A DNA stretch of 64,000 nt from Domibacillus iocasae (GTDB lineage Bacteria > Bacillota > Bacilli > Bacillales > Domibacillaceae). The position numbers were made by a program, and so were the translations under genes. The stretch spans positions 1 through 64,000 of the forward strand of contig NZ_MAMP01000003.1 of the NCBI RefSeq assembly GCF_001750285.1, written 5' to 3'. Positions 11,001-20,305 of the stretch are shown here, in pieces (the stretch's first letter is position 1; the number at the start of each line of letters is the position of its first letter). The notes beneath the pieces were generated by a model. It was not told where the DNA came from and did not search any database. It worked only from the letters and a program-made list of their open reading frames with translations.

Positions 11001-11030
11001 GACCACTGACCATTTCAGTGGTCTTTTTTT
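10999..11030 (+). terminator. Terminator or attenuator after rpmH
   Basis: Arms AAGACCACTGA (10999-11009) and TCAGTGGTCTT (11015-11025) are followed by seven T. The stem begins within the rpmH stop codon. It probably lowers rnpA expression relative to the much more abundant L34. Confidence 0.88.
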
Positions 11031-11134
11031 CTAAAGATTGCTGAGGGACCGCGGGAAGCGGGTCACGAAGGCGTTGCCGCAGGAAGCAGCGGAGTTAGCC
11101 TTTGATCCTTAAAAATAGCCAGCAGGTGCCATAC

Positions 11135-11503
11135 ATGAAAAAACCATTCCGCATTAAAAAAAACGACGATTTTCAAACGGTCTTCAGTAAAGGTAAGTCG
11201 TTCGCGAATCGCCAGTTTATTGTGTACTTGTATAAAAAAGAACAAAACGTCCCGTTCCGGATCGGCTTGTCCGTCAGCAAAAAGCTGGGCAACGCTGTTG
11301 TGCGTAATCGTATTAAGCGATATATAAGACAGAGCTTTACGGAACTGAAGACAGACATTAAGCCTGGATACGACTTTATTGTCATTGCACGAAAGCCGGC
11401 TGCCGACATGTCTTGTGCAGAAGTGAAGGGGAGTCTTATACACGTATTGAAACTGGCGCGGGCGCTTCAGCGAGAACAATCGAATCCACTCAATAAGAAT
11501 TAA
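11135..11503 (+). CDS. rnpA: Ribonuclease P protein component
   Basis: This is the protein subunit of RNase P, which trims the 5' leader of precursor tRNAs together with the rnpB RNA. The 122-residue protein has the N-terminal [12 protein letters not shown] helix and the RNA-binding signature [16 protein letters not shown]. The ATG at 11135 gives the usual N-terminus MKKPFRIKK. Its ribosome-binding site (CAGGTG) is weak, as often seen for this gene. The TTG at 11102 is not supported by family length. Confidence 0.96.
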   Translation: MKKPFRIKKNDDFQTVFSKGKSFANRQFIVYLYKKEQNVPFRIGLSVSKKLGNAVVRNRIKRYIRQSFTELKTDIKPGYDFIVIARKPAADMSCAEVKGSLIHVLKLARALQREQSNPLNKN

Positions 11504-11527
11504 GCCAATGACAGGGGGCGCAACCGC

Positions 11528-12280
11528 TTGAGCAAAAGAATGCTTTCAGTCCTGATGGTGGCTCTTTTTTCCGTCTTGCTTGCAGGATGTACGGAAGTCA
11601 ATCAGGACATTACAGCGGACAGTGAAGGATTCTGGAATGAGTACGTCATTTATCCGCTTTCGCAATTTATTACAGCCACATCTGATCTAGTAGGTGGCTA
11701 CGGTCTTGGGATCATTGTCGTTACGATCATTATTCGGATCATCATTTTGCCGCTTATGATCAAGCAGACGAAAAGCGCTAAAGCGATGCAGGAGATCCAG
11801 CCTAAAATTAAAGAAATTCAAGAAAAATACAAGTCAAAAGATGCACAAACGCAGCAAAAGCTTCAGCAAGAAACGATGGCACTCTTTCAGCAGAATGGTG
11901 TCAACCCGCTTGCCGGATGTTTCCCGATTTTGGTTCAAATGCCAATCATTATTGGTCTTTACCAGGCGATTATGCGGACAGGAGAAATTAAAAACCATAC
12001 ATTCTTATGGTTTGATTTAGGCTCGCCAGATATTATTTTGTCTGTTTTGGCCGGTGTATTTACATTTTTCCAGCAAAAATTGATGATGTCCGGCGCAGCA
12101 ATGGAAAATCCACAAATGAAAATGATGCTTTGGCTTATGCCGATTATGGTTATCGTATTTGGTATTACACTGCCATCTGCACTTGCGTTGTATTGGGTAG
12201 TCGGCAGCATTTTCATGATTGTTCAAACATTGGTGATCAATGGAATGCCCAAGAAAAATGAAAATACTGTTGCTAAGTAA
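11528..12280 (+). CDS. spoIIIJ: Membrane protein insertase SpoIIIJ (YidC/Oxa1 family lipoprotein)
   Basis: This insertase helps membrane proteins enter the bilayer with or without the Sec translocon; in B. subtilis SpoIIIJ is also needed for sigma-G activity in the forespore. The 250-residue protein has a lipoprotein signal peptide with lipobox LLAGC. It has about five transmembrane segments, a cytoplasmic coiled loop (about 95-125) and the hydrophilic-groove arginine in TIIIRIIILP. I chose the TTG at 11528 with CAGGGGG upstream. Unlike in B. subtilis, no jag gene follows; a terminator comes directly after. Confidence 0.93.
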   Translation: MSKRMLSVLMVALFSVLLAGCTEVNQDITADSEGFWNEYVIYPLSQFITATSDLVGGYGLGIIVVTIIIRIIILPLMIKQTKSAKAMQEIQPKIKEIQEKYKSKDAQTQQKLQQETMALFQQNGVNPLAGCFPILVQMPIIIGLYQAIMRTGEIKNHTFLWFDLGSPDIILSVLAGVFTFFQQKLMMSGAAMENPQMKMMLWLMPIMVIVFGITLPSALALYWVVGSIFMIVQTLVINGMPKKNENTVAK

Positions 12281-12286
12281 GCAATT

Positions 12287-12321
12287 AAAAAGACATTGCC
12301 ATCCAGGTAATGTCTTTTTTT
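12287..12321 (+). terminator. Terminator after spoIIIJ
   Basis: Arms AGACATTGCC (12291-12300) and GGTAATGTCT (12306-12315, one G-U pair) are followed by seven T. Confidence 0.88.
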
Positions 12322-12372
12322 ATGTATAAAAAGGGAAATAATACCACGGTAAAATTGCCGATTAAAAATAAG

Positions 12373-12390
12373 TTATCAACATGTGGACGA
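12373..12390. promoter_or_regulatory. Two DnaA-box-like sites upstream of mnmE
   Basis: TTATCAACA (12373-12381) and TGTGGACGA (12382-12390) abut as opposed, imperfect DnaA boxes in the spoIIIJ-mnmE spacer. Each has one or two mismatches. They lie 30-45 bp upstream of the probable mnmE -10 element. Confidence 0.35.
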
Positions 12391-12419
12391 TTATCTGTCT
12401 TTTTTTCACCAGCTGGCTG

Positions 12420-12428
12420 TGGTATTCT
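12420..12428 (+). promoter_or_regulatory. Candidate mnmE promoter (extended -10)
   Basis: TGG TATTCT matches an extended -10 element (TGnTATAAT with one mismatch). The T-rich block upstream offers no good -35 hexamer. It is the best promoter candidate in the 220-nt spoIIIJ-mnmE spacer. Confidence 0.4.
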
Positions 12429-12503
12429 ATTTATTTAGGGAATGACATGAAAGCCAGCAGGCAATAACATATATTAACATCAACATAAAAAGAGGTGAAC
12501 GAA

Positions 12504-13889
12504 GTGGAGTTTGATACAATTGCCGCAATTTCGACGCCGTCTGGCGAGGGGGCAATTGCGATCGTCCGGCTGAGCGGCGATGAAGCGATTGCGATTGCGG
12601 ATAAAGTATTTAAAGCACCGGGACAGAAAAAACTGTCCACAGTGCCGAGCCATACTATTCATTACGGTCATTTAATAGAGCCATCCACAGGCCGAACTGC
12701 AGAAGAAGTCATGGTGTCTTTAATGAAAGGCCCAAAAACATTTACACGTGAAGATGTTGTGGAAATTAACTGCCATGGAGGTATAACAGCCGTTAACCGT
12801 GTTTTGCAGATTGTCTTAAATGAAGGAGCGCGTCTCGCTGAACCGGGAGAATTCACCAAACGGGCTTTTTTAAATGGCCGAATTGATTTATCCCAGGCGG
12901 AAGCTGTTATGGATTTGATTCGTGCGAAAACAGATAAAGCAATGAACGTTGCCCTTAATCAAGTGGAAGGCCGATTATCGAAGCTGATTGGGCAGCTGCG
13001 CCAAGCAATTTTAGAAACACTGGCACACGTAGAAGTAAATATTGATTATCCAGAATATGACGATGTGGAAGAAATGACTCATCGTGTACTGCTCCAAAAA
13101 TCGCAGTTTGTGCGAAAGGAAATTGATCGGCTGCTCCGGACGGCAGAACAGGGAAAAATTTTACGCGAAGGGTTGTCCACTGTTATTATCGGGCGCCCAA
13201 ACGTCGGGAAATCTTCACTTCTTAATGCGCTTGTTCAAGAAAATAAAGCGATTGTTACAGATATTCCTGGCACAACACGGGATGTAATTGAAGAGTATGT
13301 CAACGTCAGGGGCGTACCGCTTCGGCTTGTTGATACGGCGGGCATTCGAGAAACGGAAGACATCGTGGAACGAATCGGTGTGGAGCGTTCAAGAAAAGTA
13401 TTAAAAGAAGCCGATTTAATTTTACTTGTGTTAAACTATTCCGATGAGCTGACGCCGGAAGATGAAAAGTTATTTGAAGCGGTAGCCGGCATGGATGTTA
13501 TTGTCATTGTCAATAAAACAGATCTTGAGCCGAAAATAAATATGAAACGTGTGAAAGAACTGGCTGCTAATAGCCGGCTTGTGACAACTTCGCTTCTTGA
13601 AGAAGAAGGCATCGATGAACTTGAAGAAGCCATTGCCGGACTCTTTTTTTCTGGAGCCGTTGGAGCACAGGATATGACCTATGTATCTAATTCACGCCAT
13701 ATTGCTCTATTAAATCAGGCAAATCGTTCGATTTCCGATGCAATCAGCGGAGTCGAATCAGGTGTGCCAATTGATATTGTTCAAATTGATTTAACAAGAA
13801 CGTGGGAGCTGCTCGGCGAAATTATCGGCGAAAGCGTCCATGAAAGCTTGATTGACCAGCTATTTTCACAGTTTTGTCTCGGGAAATAA
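12504..13889 (+). CDS. mnmE: tRNA modification GTPase MnmE
   Basis: With MnmG this enzyme installs the aminomethyl-type modification at U34 of several tRNAs. The 461-residue protein has the N-terminal formyl-tetrahydrofolate-binding domain ([18 protein letters not shown]) and a G domain inserted in a helical domain: [26 protein letters not shown] and NKTD. The C-terminal CLGK cysteine motif is intact. I start at the GTG at 12504, because AGAGGTGA lies just upstream. The GTG at 12495 is itself part of that site. MnmG follows 21 nt downstream. Confidence 0.97.
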   Translation: MEFDTIAAISTPSGEGAIAIVRLSGDEAIAIADKVFKAPGQKKLSTVPSHTIHYGHLIEPSTGRTAEEVMVSLMKGPKTFTREDVVEINCHGGITAVNRVLQIVLNEGARLAEPGEFTKRAFLNGRIDLSQAEAVMDLIRAKTDKAMNVALNQVEGRLSKLIGQLRQAILETLAHVEVNIDYPEYDDVEEMTHRVLLQKSQFVRKEIDRLLRTAEQGKILREGLSTVIIGRPNVGKSSLLNALVQENKAIVTDIPGTTRDVIEEYVNVRGVPLRLVDTAGIRETEDIVERIGVERSRKVLKEADLILLVLNYSDELTPEDEKLFEAVAGMDVIVIVNKTDLEPKINMKRVKELAANSRLVTTSLLEEEGIDELEEAIAGLFFSGAVGAQDMTYVSNSRHIALLNQANRSISDAISGVESGVPIDIVQIDLTRTWELLGEIIGESVHESLIDQLFSQFCLGK

Positions 13890-13910
13890 GCAATGGAAAG
13901 GATTAATAGC

Positions 13911-15803
13911 ATGAACTATTATGAAGCAGGCGAATATGAAGTTGTTGTCATTGGAGCAGGCCATGCCGGAGTAGAAGCGGGTCTTGCTTCTGCGCGCACA
14001 GGTGCAAAAACATTAATGATTACGATTAATCTTGATATGATCGCATACATGCCATGCAACCCGTCTGTCGGAGGACCGGCAAAAGGAATTGTTGTCCGTG
14101 AAATTGATGCACTTGGCGGCGAAATGGCGAAAAATATAGATAAAACACACATTCAAATGAGAATGCTTAACACAGGAAAAGGGCCAGCTGTTCGGGCATT
14201 GCGCGCGCAGGCGGATAAAGTACTGTATCAGCAGGAAATGAAAAAAACGATTGAGCAGGAGCCGAACTTGACTCTTATTCAAGGAATGGCGGATCGCTTA
14301 ATCGTAGAAGATGGCGAGTGCCGCGGGATCATTACACAAACAGGTGCGATGTATCGTTCAAAAGCCGTCATTATTACGAGCGGAACGTTTATGCGTGGAG
14401 AAATTATTCTTGGCGACTTAAAGTATTCGAGCGGTCCGAACAATCAGCAGCCTTCCGTAAAATTATCGGAGCATTTAGAAGAGCTTGGTTTTGAGCTTGT
14501 CCGTTTTAAAACGGGTACGCCGCCACGTGTTAACAGCCGGACAATTGATTATTCCAAAACGGAAATTCAGCCGGGAGATGATGTTCCGCGTGCATTCAGC
14601 TATGAAACAAAAGAATACATTACGGATCAGCTGCCGTGCTGGCTTACTTATACGAACGAAGAAACACACAATATTATCGGCGAAAATTTACACCGCTCAC
14701 CGATGTATTCAGGTGTCATTAAAGGACGCGGCCCGCGCTACTGTCCATCTATTGAAGACAAAGTCGTCCGTTTTAACGACAAGCCGCGCCATCAAATTTT
14801 CTTAGAGCCAGAAGGACGGAATACAGAAGAAGTATATGTACAAGGCTTTTCCACAAGCTTGCCGGAAGATGTTCAATACCGGATGCTGCGTACCATCCCG
14901 GGGCTGGAGAAAGCACAACTGATGCGTGCCGGCTATGCGATTGAATATGATGCAATGGTACCGACACAGCTGTGGCCGACGCTGGAAACAAAAAAAGTGA
15001 AAAACTTGTACACAGCGGGGCAAATTAATGGAACTTCTGGCTATGAGGAAGCAGCAGGACAAGGGTTAATGGCCGGCATTAATGCCGCATGCCGCGTACT
15101 TGGCAAAGAAGAAGTTGTTCTAAGCCGTTCCGATGCATATATCGGCGTAATGATTGACGACCTTGTCACAAAAGGAACAAGTGAGCCTTATCGTTTACTC
15201 ACATCCCGTGCGGAGTACCGCCTTCTTTTGCGCCACGATAACGCAGATCTTCGCTTAACGGAAATTGGTCATAAACTCGGTACCATCTCACAAGAGCGTC
15301 ATGCAGCCTTTACAGCCAAAAAAGAAGCGATCGCTGCCGAAATTAAACGGCTGAAAGCAACGATTATTAAGCCGGATGAAAAAACGCAGTCGGTTATTCG
15401 TGAGTCTGGCGGAAGTGAACTAAAAGACGGCATTCGCGGTGCAGACTTATTGCGCCGCCCAGAAATGACGTATGACGCAGTCAAGAAGCTTATTCCGGCT
15501 GATGTACTTCTTGATGAAGAAGTAGAAGAGCAAGTGGAAATTCAAATTAAATATGAAGGTTACATTGAAAAGTCCTTGCAGCAAGTAGAGCGGATGAAAA
15601 AGATGGAGAACAAAAAAATTCCAGCCGACATTGATTACGATGCAATCAGCGGTATTGCCAATGAAGCACGGACAAACTTAAAAGAAGTCCGGCCGCTTTC
15701 GATTGCACAGGCATCCCGTATTTCCGGTGTAAATCCGGCTGATATTTCGATCTTGCTTATTTACATTGAGCAGGGCCGTGTTGCACGGACCGGCAGCGAA
15801 TAA
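13911..15803 (+). CDS. mnmG: tRNA uridine-34 modification enzyme MnmG
   Basis: This is the FAD-dependent partner of MnmE in wobble-uridine modification. The 630-residue protein has the N-terminal dinucleotide-binding motif [17 protein letters not shown], the MnmG signature [13 protein letters not shown], and the [20 protein letters not shown] motif of family members. The C-terminal helical domain is complete. The ATG at 13911 has GGAAAGGA upstream and matches family length; the ATG at 13893 has no comparable site. The gene is co-directional with mnmE and followed by rsmG 15 nt on. Confidence 0.97.
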   Translation: MNYYEAGEYEVVVIGAGHAGVEAGLASARTGAKTLMITINLDMIAYMPCNPSVGGPAKGIVVREIDALGGEMAKNIDKTHIQMRMLNTGKGPAVRALRAQADKVLYQQEMKKTIEQEPNLTLIQGMADRLIVEDGECRGIITQTGAMYRSKAVIITSGTFMRGEIILGDLKYSSGPNNQQPSVKLSEHLEELGFELVRFKTGTPPRVNSRTIDYSKTEIQPGDDVPRAFSYETKEYITDQLPCWLTYTNEETHNIIGENLHRSPMYSGVIKGRGPRYCPSIEDKVVRFNDKPRHQIFLEPEGRNTEEVYVQGFSTSLPEDVQYRMLRTIPGLEKAQLMRAGYAIEYDAMVPTQLWPTLETKKVKNLYTAGQINGTSGYEEAAGQGLMAGINAACRVLGKEEVVLSRSDAYIGVMIDDLVTKGTSEPYRLLTSRAEYRLLLRHDNADLRLTEIGHKLGTISQERHAAFTAKKEAIAAEIKRLKATIIKPDEKTQSVIRESGGSELKDGIRGADLLRRPEMTYDAVKKLIPADVLLDEEVEEQVEIQIKYEGYIEKSLQQVERMKKMENKKIPADIDYDAISGIANEARTNLKEVRPLSIAQASRISGVNPADISILLIYIEQGRVARTGSE

Positions 15804-15818
15804 GAAAGGAACCGACAT

Positions 15819-16535
15819 ATGAATATCAATCAATTTCAATCCGAACTATCTTTAAAGGGTATTGAATTAACCGCACAGCAGCTCAATCAATTTAACCGCT
15901 ACTTTGAGCTGCTTGTGGAATGGAACGAAAAAATGAATTTGACGGCGATTACCGACCAGGAAGATGTTTATATGAAACATTTTTACGACTCGCTTACAGC
16001 AGCTATATATACGGATTTAACAAAGCCGCTGCGCATTTGTGATGTCGGTGCCGGTGCCGGGTTTCCGAGTATACCGCTGAAAATTGCGTTTCCTCATTTA
16101 CATGTGACGATCATCGATTCATTAAATAAACGCATTACCTTTTTAAATCATTTAGCTTCTGAACTGAAGCTGGAAAATGTTCAATTTGTTCATGGCCGGG
16201 CAGAAGAAATGGGTCAAAACCCGGAGCATCGCGGGCAATACGATCTTGTTACTGCCCGTGCAGTGGCACGCATGTCAGTCTTATCTGAACTGTGCCTGCC
16301 ATTTGTGAAAACCGGCGGTGCTTTTGTCGCGATGAAAGCAGCCAGTGCAGCTGATGAAATGGAAACAGCCGCCAAAGCGATTGGAACGCTCGGCGGCAAA
16401 ACAGAAAATGTTTTTTCATTTCGTCTGCCGATTGAAAACAGTGAACGGACGATTATTGTGGTCAGAAAAGAAAAAGAAACGCCAAAAAAGTATCCGCGCA
16501 AAGCTGGTACTCCGAATAAGACACCAATCGAATAG
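15819..16535 (+). CDS. rsmG: 16S rRNA (guanine-527 N7) methyltransferase
   Basis: RsmG methylates N7 of G527 in the 530 loop of 16S rRNA using S-adenosylmethionine. The 238-residue protein has the Rossmann motif [15 protein letters not shown], the acidic motif [11 protein letters not shown] and the VTARAVA motif. The lysine-rich tail is usual in the family. The ATG start is preceded by AGAAAGGA. It completes the mnmE-mnmG-rsmG operon; noc follows after 69 nt. Confidence 0.96.
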   Translation: MNINQFQSELSLKGIELTAQQLNQFNRYFELLVEWNEKMNLTAITDQEDVYMKHFYDSLTAAIYTDLTKPLRICDVGAGAGFPSIPLKIAFPHLHVTIIDSLNKRITFLNHLASELKLENVQFVHGRAEEMGQNPEHRGQYDLVTARAVARMSVLSELCLPFVKTGGAFVAMKAASAADEMETAAKAIGTLGGKTENVFSFRLPIENSERTIIVVRKEKETPKKYPRKAGTPNKTPIE

Positions 16536-16604
16536 TCTGGAGAAGGAACAGGGCGCCTCGTGGCGAATACTATCAGAATGGAGAATGAAAAAGGTGGTGT
16601 GAAC

Positions 16605-17438
16605 ATGAAGCGTCCTTTTTCCCGTCTATTTGGCGGAAAAAGTGAAACAGCCATGATGTTTCCCGTGGATGAAGTAAAAGAAATTGCAGTGGAATGGCTG
16701 GAGCCAAATCAATTTCAGCCGCGATTCGTGTTTCAAGAAGAAAAGATAGCAGAACTTGCGTCAACCATTGCTGTCCATGGCATTATTCAACCAATTGTTG
16801 TCCGGGAAATAGAAGGTGGAAGATACGAAATCATAGCGGGAGAACGTCGTTTTCGAGCAGCGAAAAGCCTTGGCCATGAAACAGTCCCCGTTATTATTCG
16901 TCCATTTACGGATGAACAAACGGCTTCAGCGGCTATTATTGAAAATGTTCAGCGGGAAGAGTTGTCCCCAATTGAAGAAGCGATTGCGTATAAAAAGCTG
17001 CTTGATTTAAATAAGACGACGCAGCAAACACTTGCGGAAATGGTCGGGAAAAGCCAGTCATTTGTAGCTAATAAACTCCGCTTGCTCAAATTGCCGGAAG
17101 AAGTGCAGCAGGCTGTGGCTGAAAGAAAGGTTACCGAACGGCATGCAAGAGCACTTTTGCCGCTTAAAAAGCCGGAATTGCAATGCGAGCTGCTGCACAT
17201 CATGATCGATAAGCAGCTTAGCGTAAAACAGACAGAAGACCGTGTTGTGAAAATGTTAGAAAAAGAGCCGCCGCGACCTCGTACAAAAGCGGTCAGCCGT
17301 GATATCCGTATTGCGCTGAATACGATCCGCCAGTCACTTGTCCTCGTTCAGCAAAGTGGCATCGATGTAGAACAGTCAGAAGAAGATAATGAGGACTTTT
17401 ATCGAATCACGATTCAAATTCCAAAAAAACCAAAATAG
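16605..17438 (+). CDS. noc: Nucleoid occlusion protein Noc
   Basis: Noc is a ParB-like CTPase that binds its own DNA sites, attaches DNA to the membrane and blocks division over the nucleoid. The 277-residue protein starts with a short amphipathic helix (MKRPFSRLFGG), the membrane-targeting element. A ParB/Srx nucleotide-binding region follows, with AGERRFRAAKSLG and ENVQREELSPIEEA, then a helix-turn-helix with LAEMVGKSQSFVANKLRLLKLP. The ATG at 16605, behind AAGGTGG, keeps the amphipathic helix at the very N-terminus, as required. The longer reading frame from 16560 would bury it. Confidence 0.95.
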   Translation: MKRPFSRLFGGKSETAMMFPVDEVKEIAVEWLEPNQFQPRFVFQEEKIAELASTIAVHGIIQPIVVREIEGGRYEIIAGERRFRAAKSLGHETVPVIIRPFTDEQTASAAIIENVQREELSPIEEAIAYKKLLDLNKTTQQTLAEMVGKSQSFVANKLRLLKLPEEVQQAVAERKVTERHARALLPLKKPELQCELLHIMIDKQLSVKQTEDRVVKMLEKEPPRPRTKAVSRDIRIALNTIRQSLVLVQQSGIDVEQSEEDNEDFYRITIQIPKKPK

Positions 17439-17444
17439 TGCTTC

Positions 17445-17480
17445 AAAAGCCGTTTTTTTATAGAAAAGCGGCTTTTTTTT
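17445..17480 (+). terminator. Terminator between noc and soj
   Basis: Arms AAAAGCCG (17445-17452) and CGGCTTTT (17469-17476) with T run to 17480. Confidence 0.8.
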
Positions 17481-17562
17481 ACAGGCATCAAAAGCCAAAA
17501 CGCTTCACTTTTGATAAAATAGAAAGCAGATAACACCGACAGACGAAAGCAGGTGGCTTCTT

Positions 17563-18324
17563 TTGGGAAAAGTAATCGCAGTCGCCAACCAAAAAGGCGG
17601 CGTAGGGAAAACGACAACATCGGTGAACCTTGGGGCATCGCTCGCCTCACTTGGCAAGAAAGTACTACTTCTTGACATTGACCCACAGGGAAATGCAACA
17701 AGTGGCGCCGGAATTGAAAAAAAAAGCGTTGAACAGTGCATATACGATGTAATCGTAGACGATGTAGAGTTGACAGATGTCATTAAGCAAACAACAGCGG
17801 AAGGCATGTTTGTAGCACCGGCTACAATTGCGCTTGCTGGTGCTGAAATTGAGCTTGTATCGGCCATTTCACGTGAATTGCGGATGAAAAAAGCACTCGA
17901 GCCGCTCCGCGAAAGTTTTGATTATGTGATTATTGACTGTCCGCCATCGCTTGGTTTGTTAACGATTAACGCATTAACAGCAGCGGATTCTGTTTTAATT
18001 CCGGTTCAATGCGAGTATTACGCACTGGAAGGGTTAAATCAATTATTAAACACAGTCCGGCTCGTTCAAAAGCATTTAAATAAAGACCTTTACATAGAAG
18101 GTGTTCTGCTCACGATGTTTGATGCCCGGACTAATTTAAGCATTCAAGTCGCAGAAGAAGTGAAAAAATATTTCCATGATAAAGTATACAAGTCGGTAAT
18201 TCCTCGTAATGTGCGTTTAAGTGAAGCACCGAGCCACGGCAAGCCGGTTTTACTGTATGATGGCCGTTCACGGGGTGCGGAAGTGTATCTTGATTTTGCG
18301 AAAGAGGTGGCAGCATATGGCTAA
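17563..18324 (+). CDS. soj: Chromosome partitioning ATPase Soj (ParA)
   Basis: Soj is a ParA/MinD-family ATPase that works with Spo0J in origin segregation and acts on DnaA to tune replication initiation. The 253-residue protein has the deviant Walker A motif [14 protein letters not shown], the [12 protein letters not shown] switch motif and the Walker B motif [10 protein letters not shown]. The TTG start at 17563 is preceded by AGCAGGTGG. Its stop overlaps the spo0J start by 8 nt, so translation is coupled. Confidence 0.97.
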   Translation: MGKVIAVANQKGGVGKTTTSVNLGASLASLGKKVLLLDIDPQGNATSGAGIEKKSVEQCIYDVIVDDVELTDVIKQTTAEGMFVAPATIALAGAEIELVSAISRELRMKKALEPLRESFDYVIIDCPPSLGLLTINALTAADSVLIPVQCEYYALEGLNQLLNTVRLVQKHLNKDLYIEGVLLTMFDARTNLSIQVAEEVKKYFHDKVYKSVIPRNVRLSEAPSHGKPVLLYDGRSRGAEVYLDFAKEVAAYG

Positions 18325-19165
18325 AGGGCTTGGCAGAGGACTGGATGCACTTTTTCCGGATTTAGGTTCGGACAAAAACAGCACCGTCGAGGACATTTCA
18401 GTAAAAGATATTCGCCCGAATCCGCATCAGCCTCGAAAAATATTTAATGAAGAAGCGATTAATGAACTGAAACAATCCATTCAGGCACATGGCATTTTGC
18501 AGCCAATTGTACTCCGGAAAAGTATTAAAGGCTATGAAATTGTAGCCGGTGAGCGCCGTTATCGCGCTGCAAAAGCAGCGGGCATGAAAGAAGTACCGGC
18601 GATCGTCAAAGAATTGACAGAAGCACAAATGATGGAGCTCGCACTGCTCGAAAACTTACAGCGTGAAGATTTAACGGTAATGGAAGAAGCAGCGGCTTAT
18701 CAGCTTATTATGGATAAATTAAACGTCACACAGGCAGAACTCGCTTCTAGGATTGGGAAAAGCAGGCCGCACATTTCCAACTATGTCCGCCTGCTGGATT
18801 TGCCGCCGGAGATTCAGGAAATGATTGCAGAGAGCAAACTGTCGATGGGCCATGCGCGTGCTTTGCTTGGTGTAAAACCAAAGCAAAAACAGCTTGAAGC
18901 AGCCGAAAAAACAGCGGCAGAAGGCTGGACAGTCCGTCAGCTGGAAAGCTGGATTCGTGAAGCCAGAGAAAATGTTTCACGTGAAACAAAAACAGTTAAA
19001 AAAGACGTATTTATTTTAGATCGGGAAGAAGCTCTTCGCGAGCGATTCGGTACAACGGTGCAAATTCGTCAATCAAAAAGCGGCAACAAGGGCAAAATTG
19101 AAATTGAATATCTGTCAACGGACGACTTAAACCGCATTTTAGAAATGCTTGATAACAGAGGATAA
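18317..19165 (+). CDS. spo0J: Chromosome partitioning protein Spo0J (ParB)
   Basis: Spo0J is a CTP-dependent DNA clamp that loads at parS, spreads and recruits condensin. The 282 residues equal the B. subtilis length. Visible parts are the N-terminal Soj-activating region ([15 protein letters not shown]), the [15 protein letters not shown]-binding motif, the ENLQREDL motif, the helix-turn-helix ([22 protein letters not shown]) and a C-terminal dimerisation domain. The ATG at 18317 has GAGGTGG upstream. A perfect parS site lies inside the gene. Confidence 0.97.
   Translation: MAKGLGRGLDALFPDLGSDKNSTVEDISVKDIRPNPHQPRKIFNEEAINELKQSIQAHGILQPIVLRKSIKGYEIVAGERRYRAAKAAGMKEVPAIVKELTEAQMMELALLENLQREDLTVMEEAAAYQLIMDKLNVTQAELASRIGKSRPHISNYVRLLDLPPEIQEMIAESKLSMGHARALLGVKPKQKQLEAAEKTAAEGWTVRQLESWIREARENVSRETKTVKKDVFILDREEALRERFGTTVQIRQSKSGNKGKIEIEYLSTDDLNRILEMLDNRG
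18973..18988. promoter_or_regulatory. parS site inside spo0J
   Basis: TGTTTCACGTGAAACA is a perfect 16-bp palindrome identical to the consensus parS. Its position in the spo0J reading frame is the same as in B. subtilis. Confidence 0.97.
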
Positions 19166-19168
19166 AAG

Positions 19169-19864
19169 ATGTTTATAATTGGGTCGCTTGTCAATGGGAT
19201 CGCTGTTGTAATCGGCGCTTTGCTCGGTACTTTGCTGGCGCGGATCCCGGAAGGAATAAAAGGAACGGTTATGCATGCGATTGGTCTTGCGGTTATCGTT
19301 CTCGGTTTACAAATGGGGTTAAAAAGTGAAAATTTTCTGCTTGTCATTATCAGTCTTGTATCCGGTGCACTCACTGGGGAATTGATTAAAATTGATGATC
19401 GGCTGAATCATTTAGGAAATTGGCTTGAATCAAAAATTGGCTCAGCCGGGAGTGGGCGCGTATCACAAGGATTTGTTACTGCAACGCTTATTTTTGTTAT
19501 TGGCGCCATGGGTGTGATCGGTGCGCTGGACAGTGGCATTCGCGGCAATCATGATGTGCTGTATACAAAATCTTTGATCGACGGCATTACGGCTCTGATC
19601 TTAACGACGACACTCGGCATAGGTGTAATGTTTTCTGCTATTCCTGTCTTTTTATATCAAGGGGTCATCGCCCTTTTTGCTACTCAAATCGACCGATTTG
19701 TTTCACAAGAATGGATGGATACGTTTATCCTAGAAATGACATCAGCGGGCGGAATCATGATTTTTGCAATTGGTCTTAATTTGCTAGGCATTACCAAAAT
19801 AAGAGTGGCAAATTTATTGCCGGCAATTGCATTTGTTGGCATTTTTGTCTCGGTTTGGCCGTAA
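19169..19864 (+). CDS. DUF554 family membrane protein (YdfK/YqgA-like)
   Basis: This 231-residue integral membrane protein belongs to the DUF554 family, seen in the N-terminus MFIIGSLVNGIAVVIGALLG, the GLxMGL and VSGALTGELIKID motifs and FVIGAMGVIGALDSGI. I count about six to seven hydrophobic segments. The family has no established function; a transport role is only a guess. The start ATG lies 3 nt after the spo0J stop with a GAGG site, so it is probably co-transcribed with soj-spo0J. A hairpin follows directly, its T tract interrupted by the element at 19888. Confidence 0.85.
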   Translation: MFIIGSLVNGIAVVIGALLGTLLARIPEGIKGTVMHAIGLAVIVLGLQMGLKSENFLLVIISLVSGALTGELIKIDDRLNHLGNWLESKIGSAGSGRVSQGFVTATLIFVIGAMGVIGALDSGIRGNHDVLYTKSLIDGITALILTTTLGIGVMFSAIPVFLYQGVIALFATQIDRFVSQEWMDTFILEMTSAGGIMIFAIGLNLLGITKIRVANLLPAIAFVGIFVSVWP

Positions 19865-19887
19865 GCTTCTCTTTTAGGAGAAGCTTT
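19863..19887 (+). terminator. Terminator of the DUF554 gene, T tract interrupted
   Basis: Arms AAGCTTCTC (19863-19871) and GAGAAGCTT (19878-19886) form a 9-bp stem, but only three T follow before the sequence changes to CAGGCTG. The same GGAGAAGCTTT block with a full T run recurs at 20048-20061. Confidence 0.6.
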
Positions 19888-20047
19888 CAGGCTGTTGACA
19901 AACGCCCGCTTCGTCACTTGCCGTGCGTGAATGCTCAGGACCCCAAAAGGTCACTCTGCTTCCCGCACAGCGGTGTTCTTAGATCGACAAACGTTTTCAA
20001 TCAGCCTGCTTTCTGACGCTGTCTCCACTCTGAGCTCTCTTCTTTCC
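19888..20047. repeat. Candidate small inserted element (160 bp) flanked by an 11-bp direct repeat
   Basis: The segment is bounded by identical GGAGAAGCTTT copies (19877-19887 and 20048-20058), as if a terminator had been split and its target duplicated. Inside, CAGGCTGTTGACAAACG (19888-19904) is matched by an imperfect inverted copy ending CAGCCTG at 20008. The rest is GC-richer than its surroundings and has no coding frame. The internal inverted repeat ends about 40 bp before the right direct repeat, so element borders are uncertain. Nothing convincing is seen in 20068-20290. Confidence 0.35.
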
Positions 20048-20305
20048 GGAGAAGCTTTTTTAATTTGAAAGGCAACTATCATGCAGGACACCTGTATTTA
20101 ATGGCTTCCGTTACTGCTGTGGATGATCGGCATTTCGCAAACGGGCTTGTTAAGATTACTCTGCGGTGGAACTATAAAAGTTCTTTGCACCACCTTTGCA
20201 CGGGCTCTGCCGTATTACAAAGTTTTCAATCACTTCTCTGTAAAAAAGCATATTCTCCTGTTAAAATGAGAACGACTGATTCAACTAGCAGAAGGAGGGC
20301 TTTTT

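Noticed and set aside
11063-11479. A 138-codon minus-strand frame opposite rnpA
   Set aside because: rnpA is complete on the other strand, and the antisense frame has no family features.
12495-12503. GTG at 12495 as mnmE start
   Set aside because: It forms part of the AGAGGTGA ribosome-binding site that serves the GTG at 12504.
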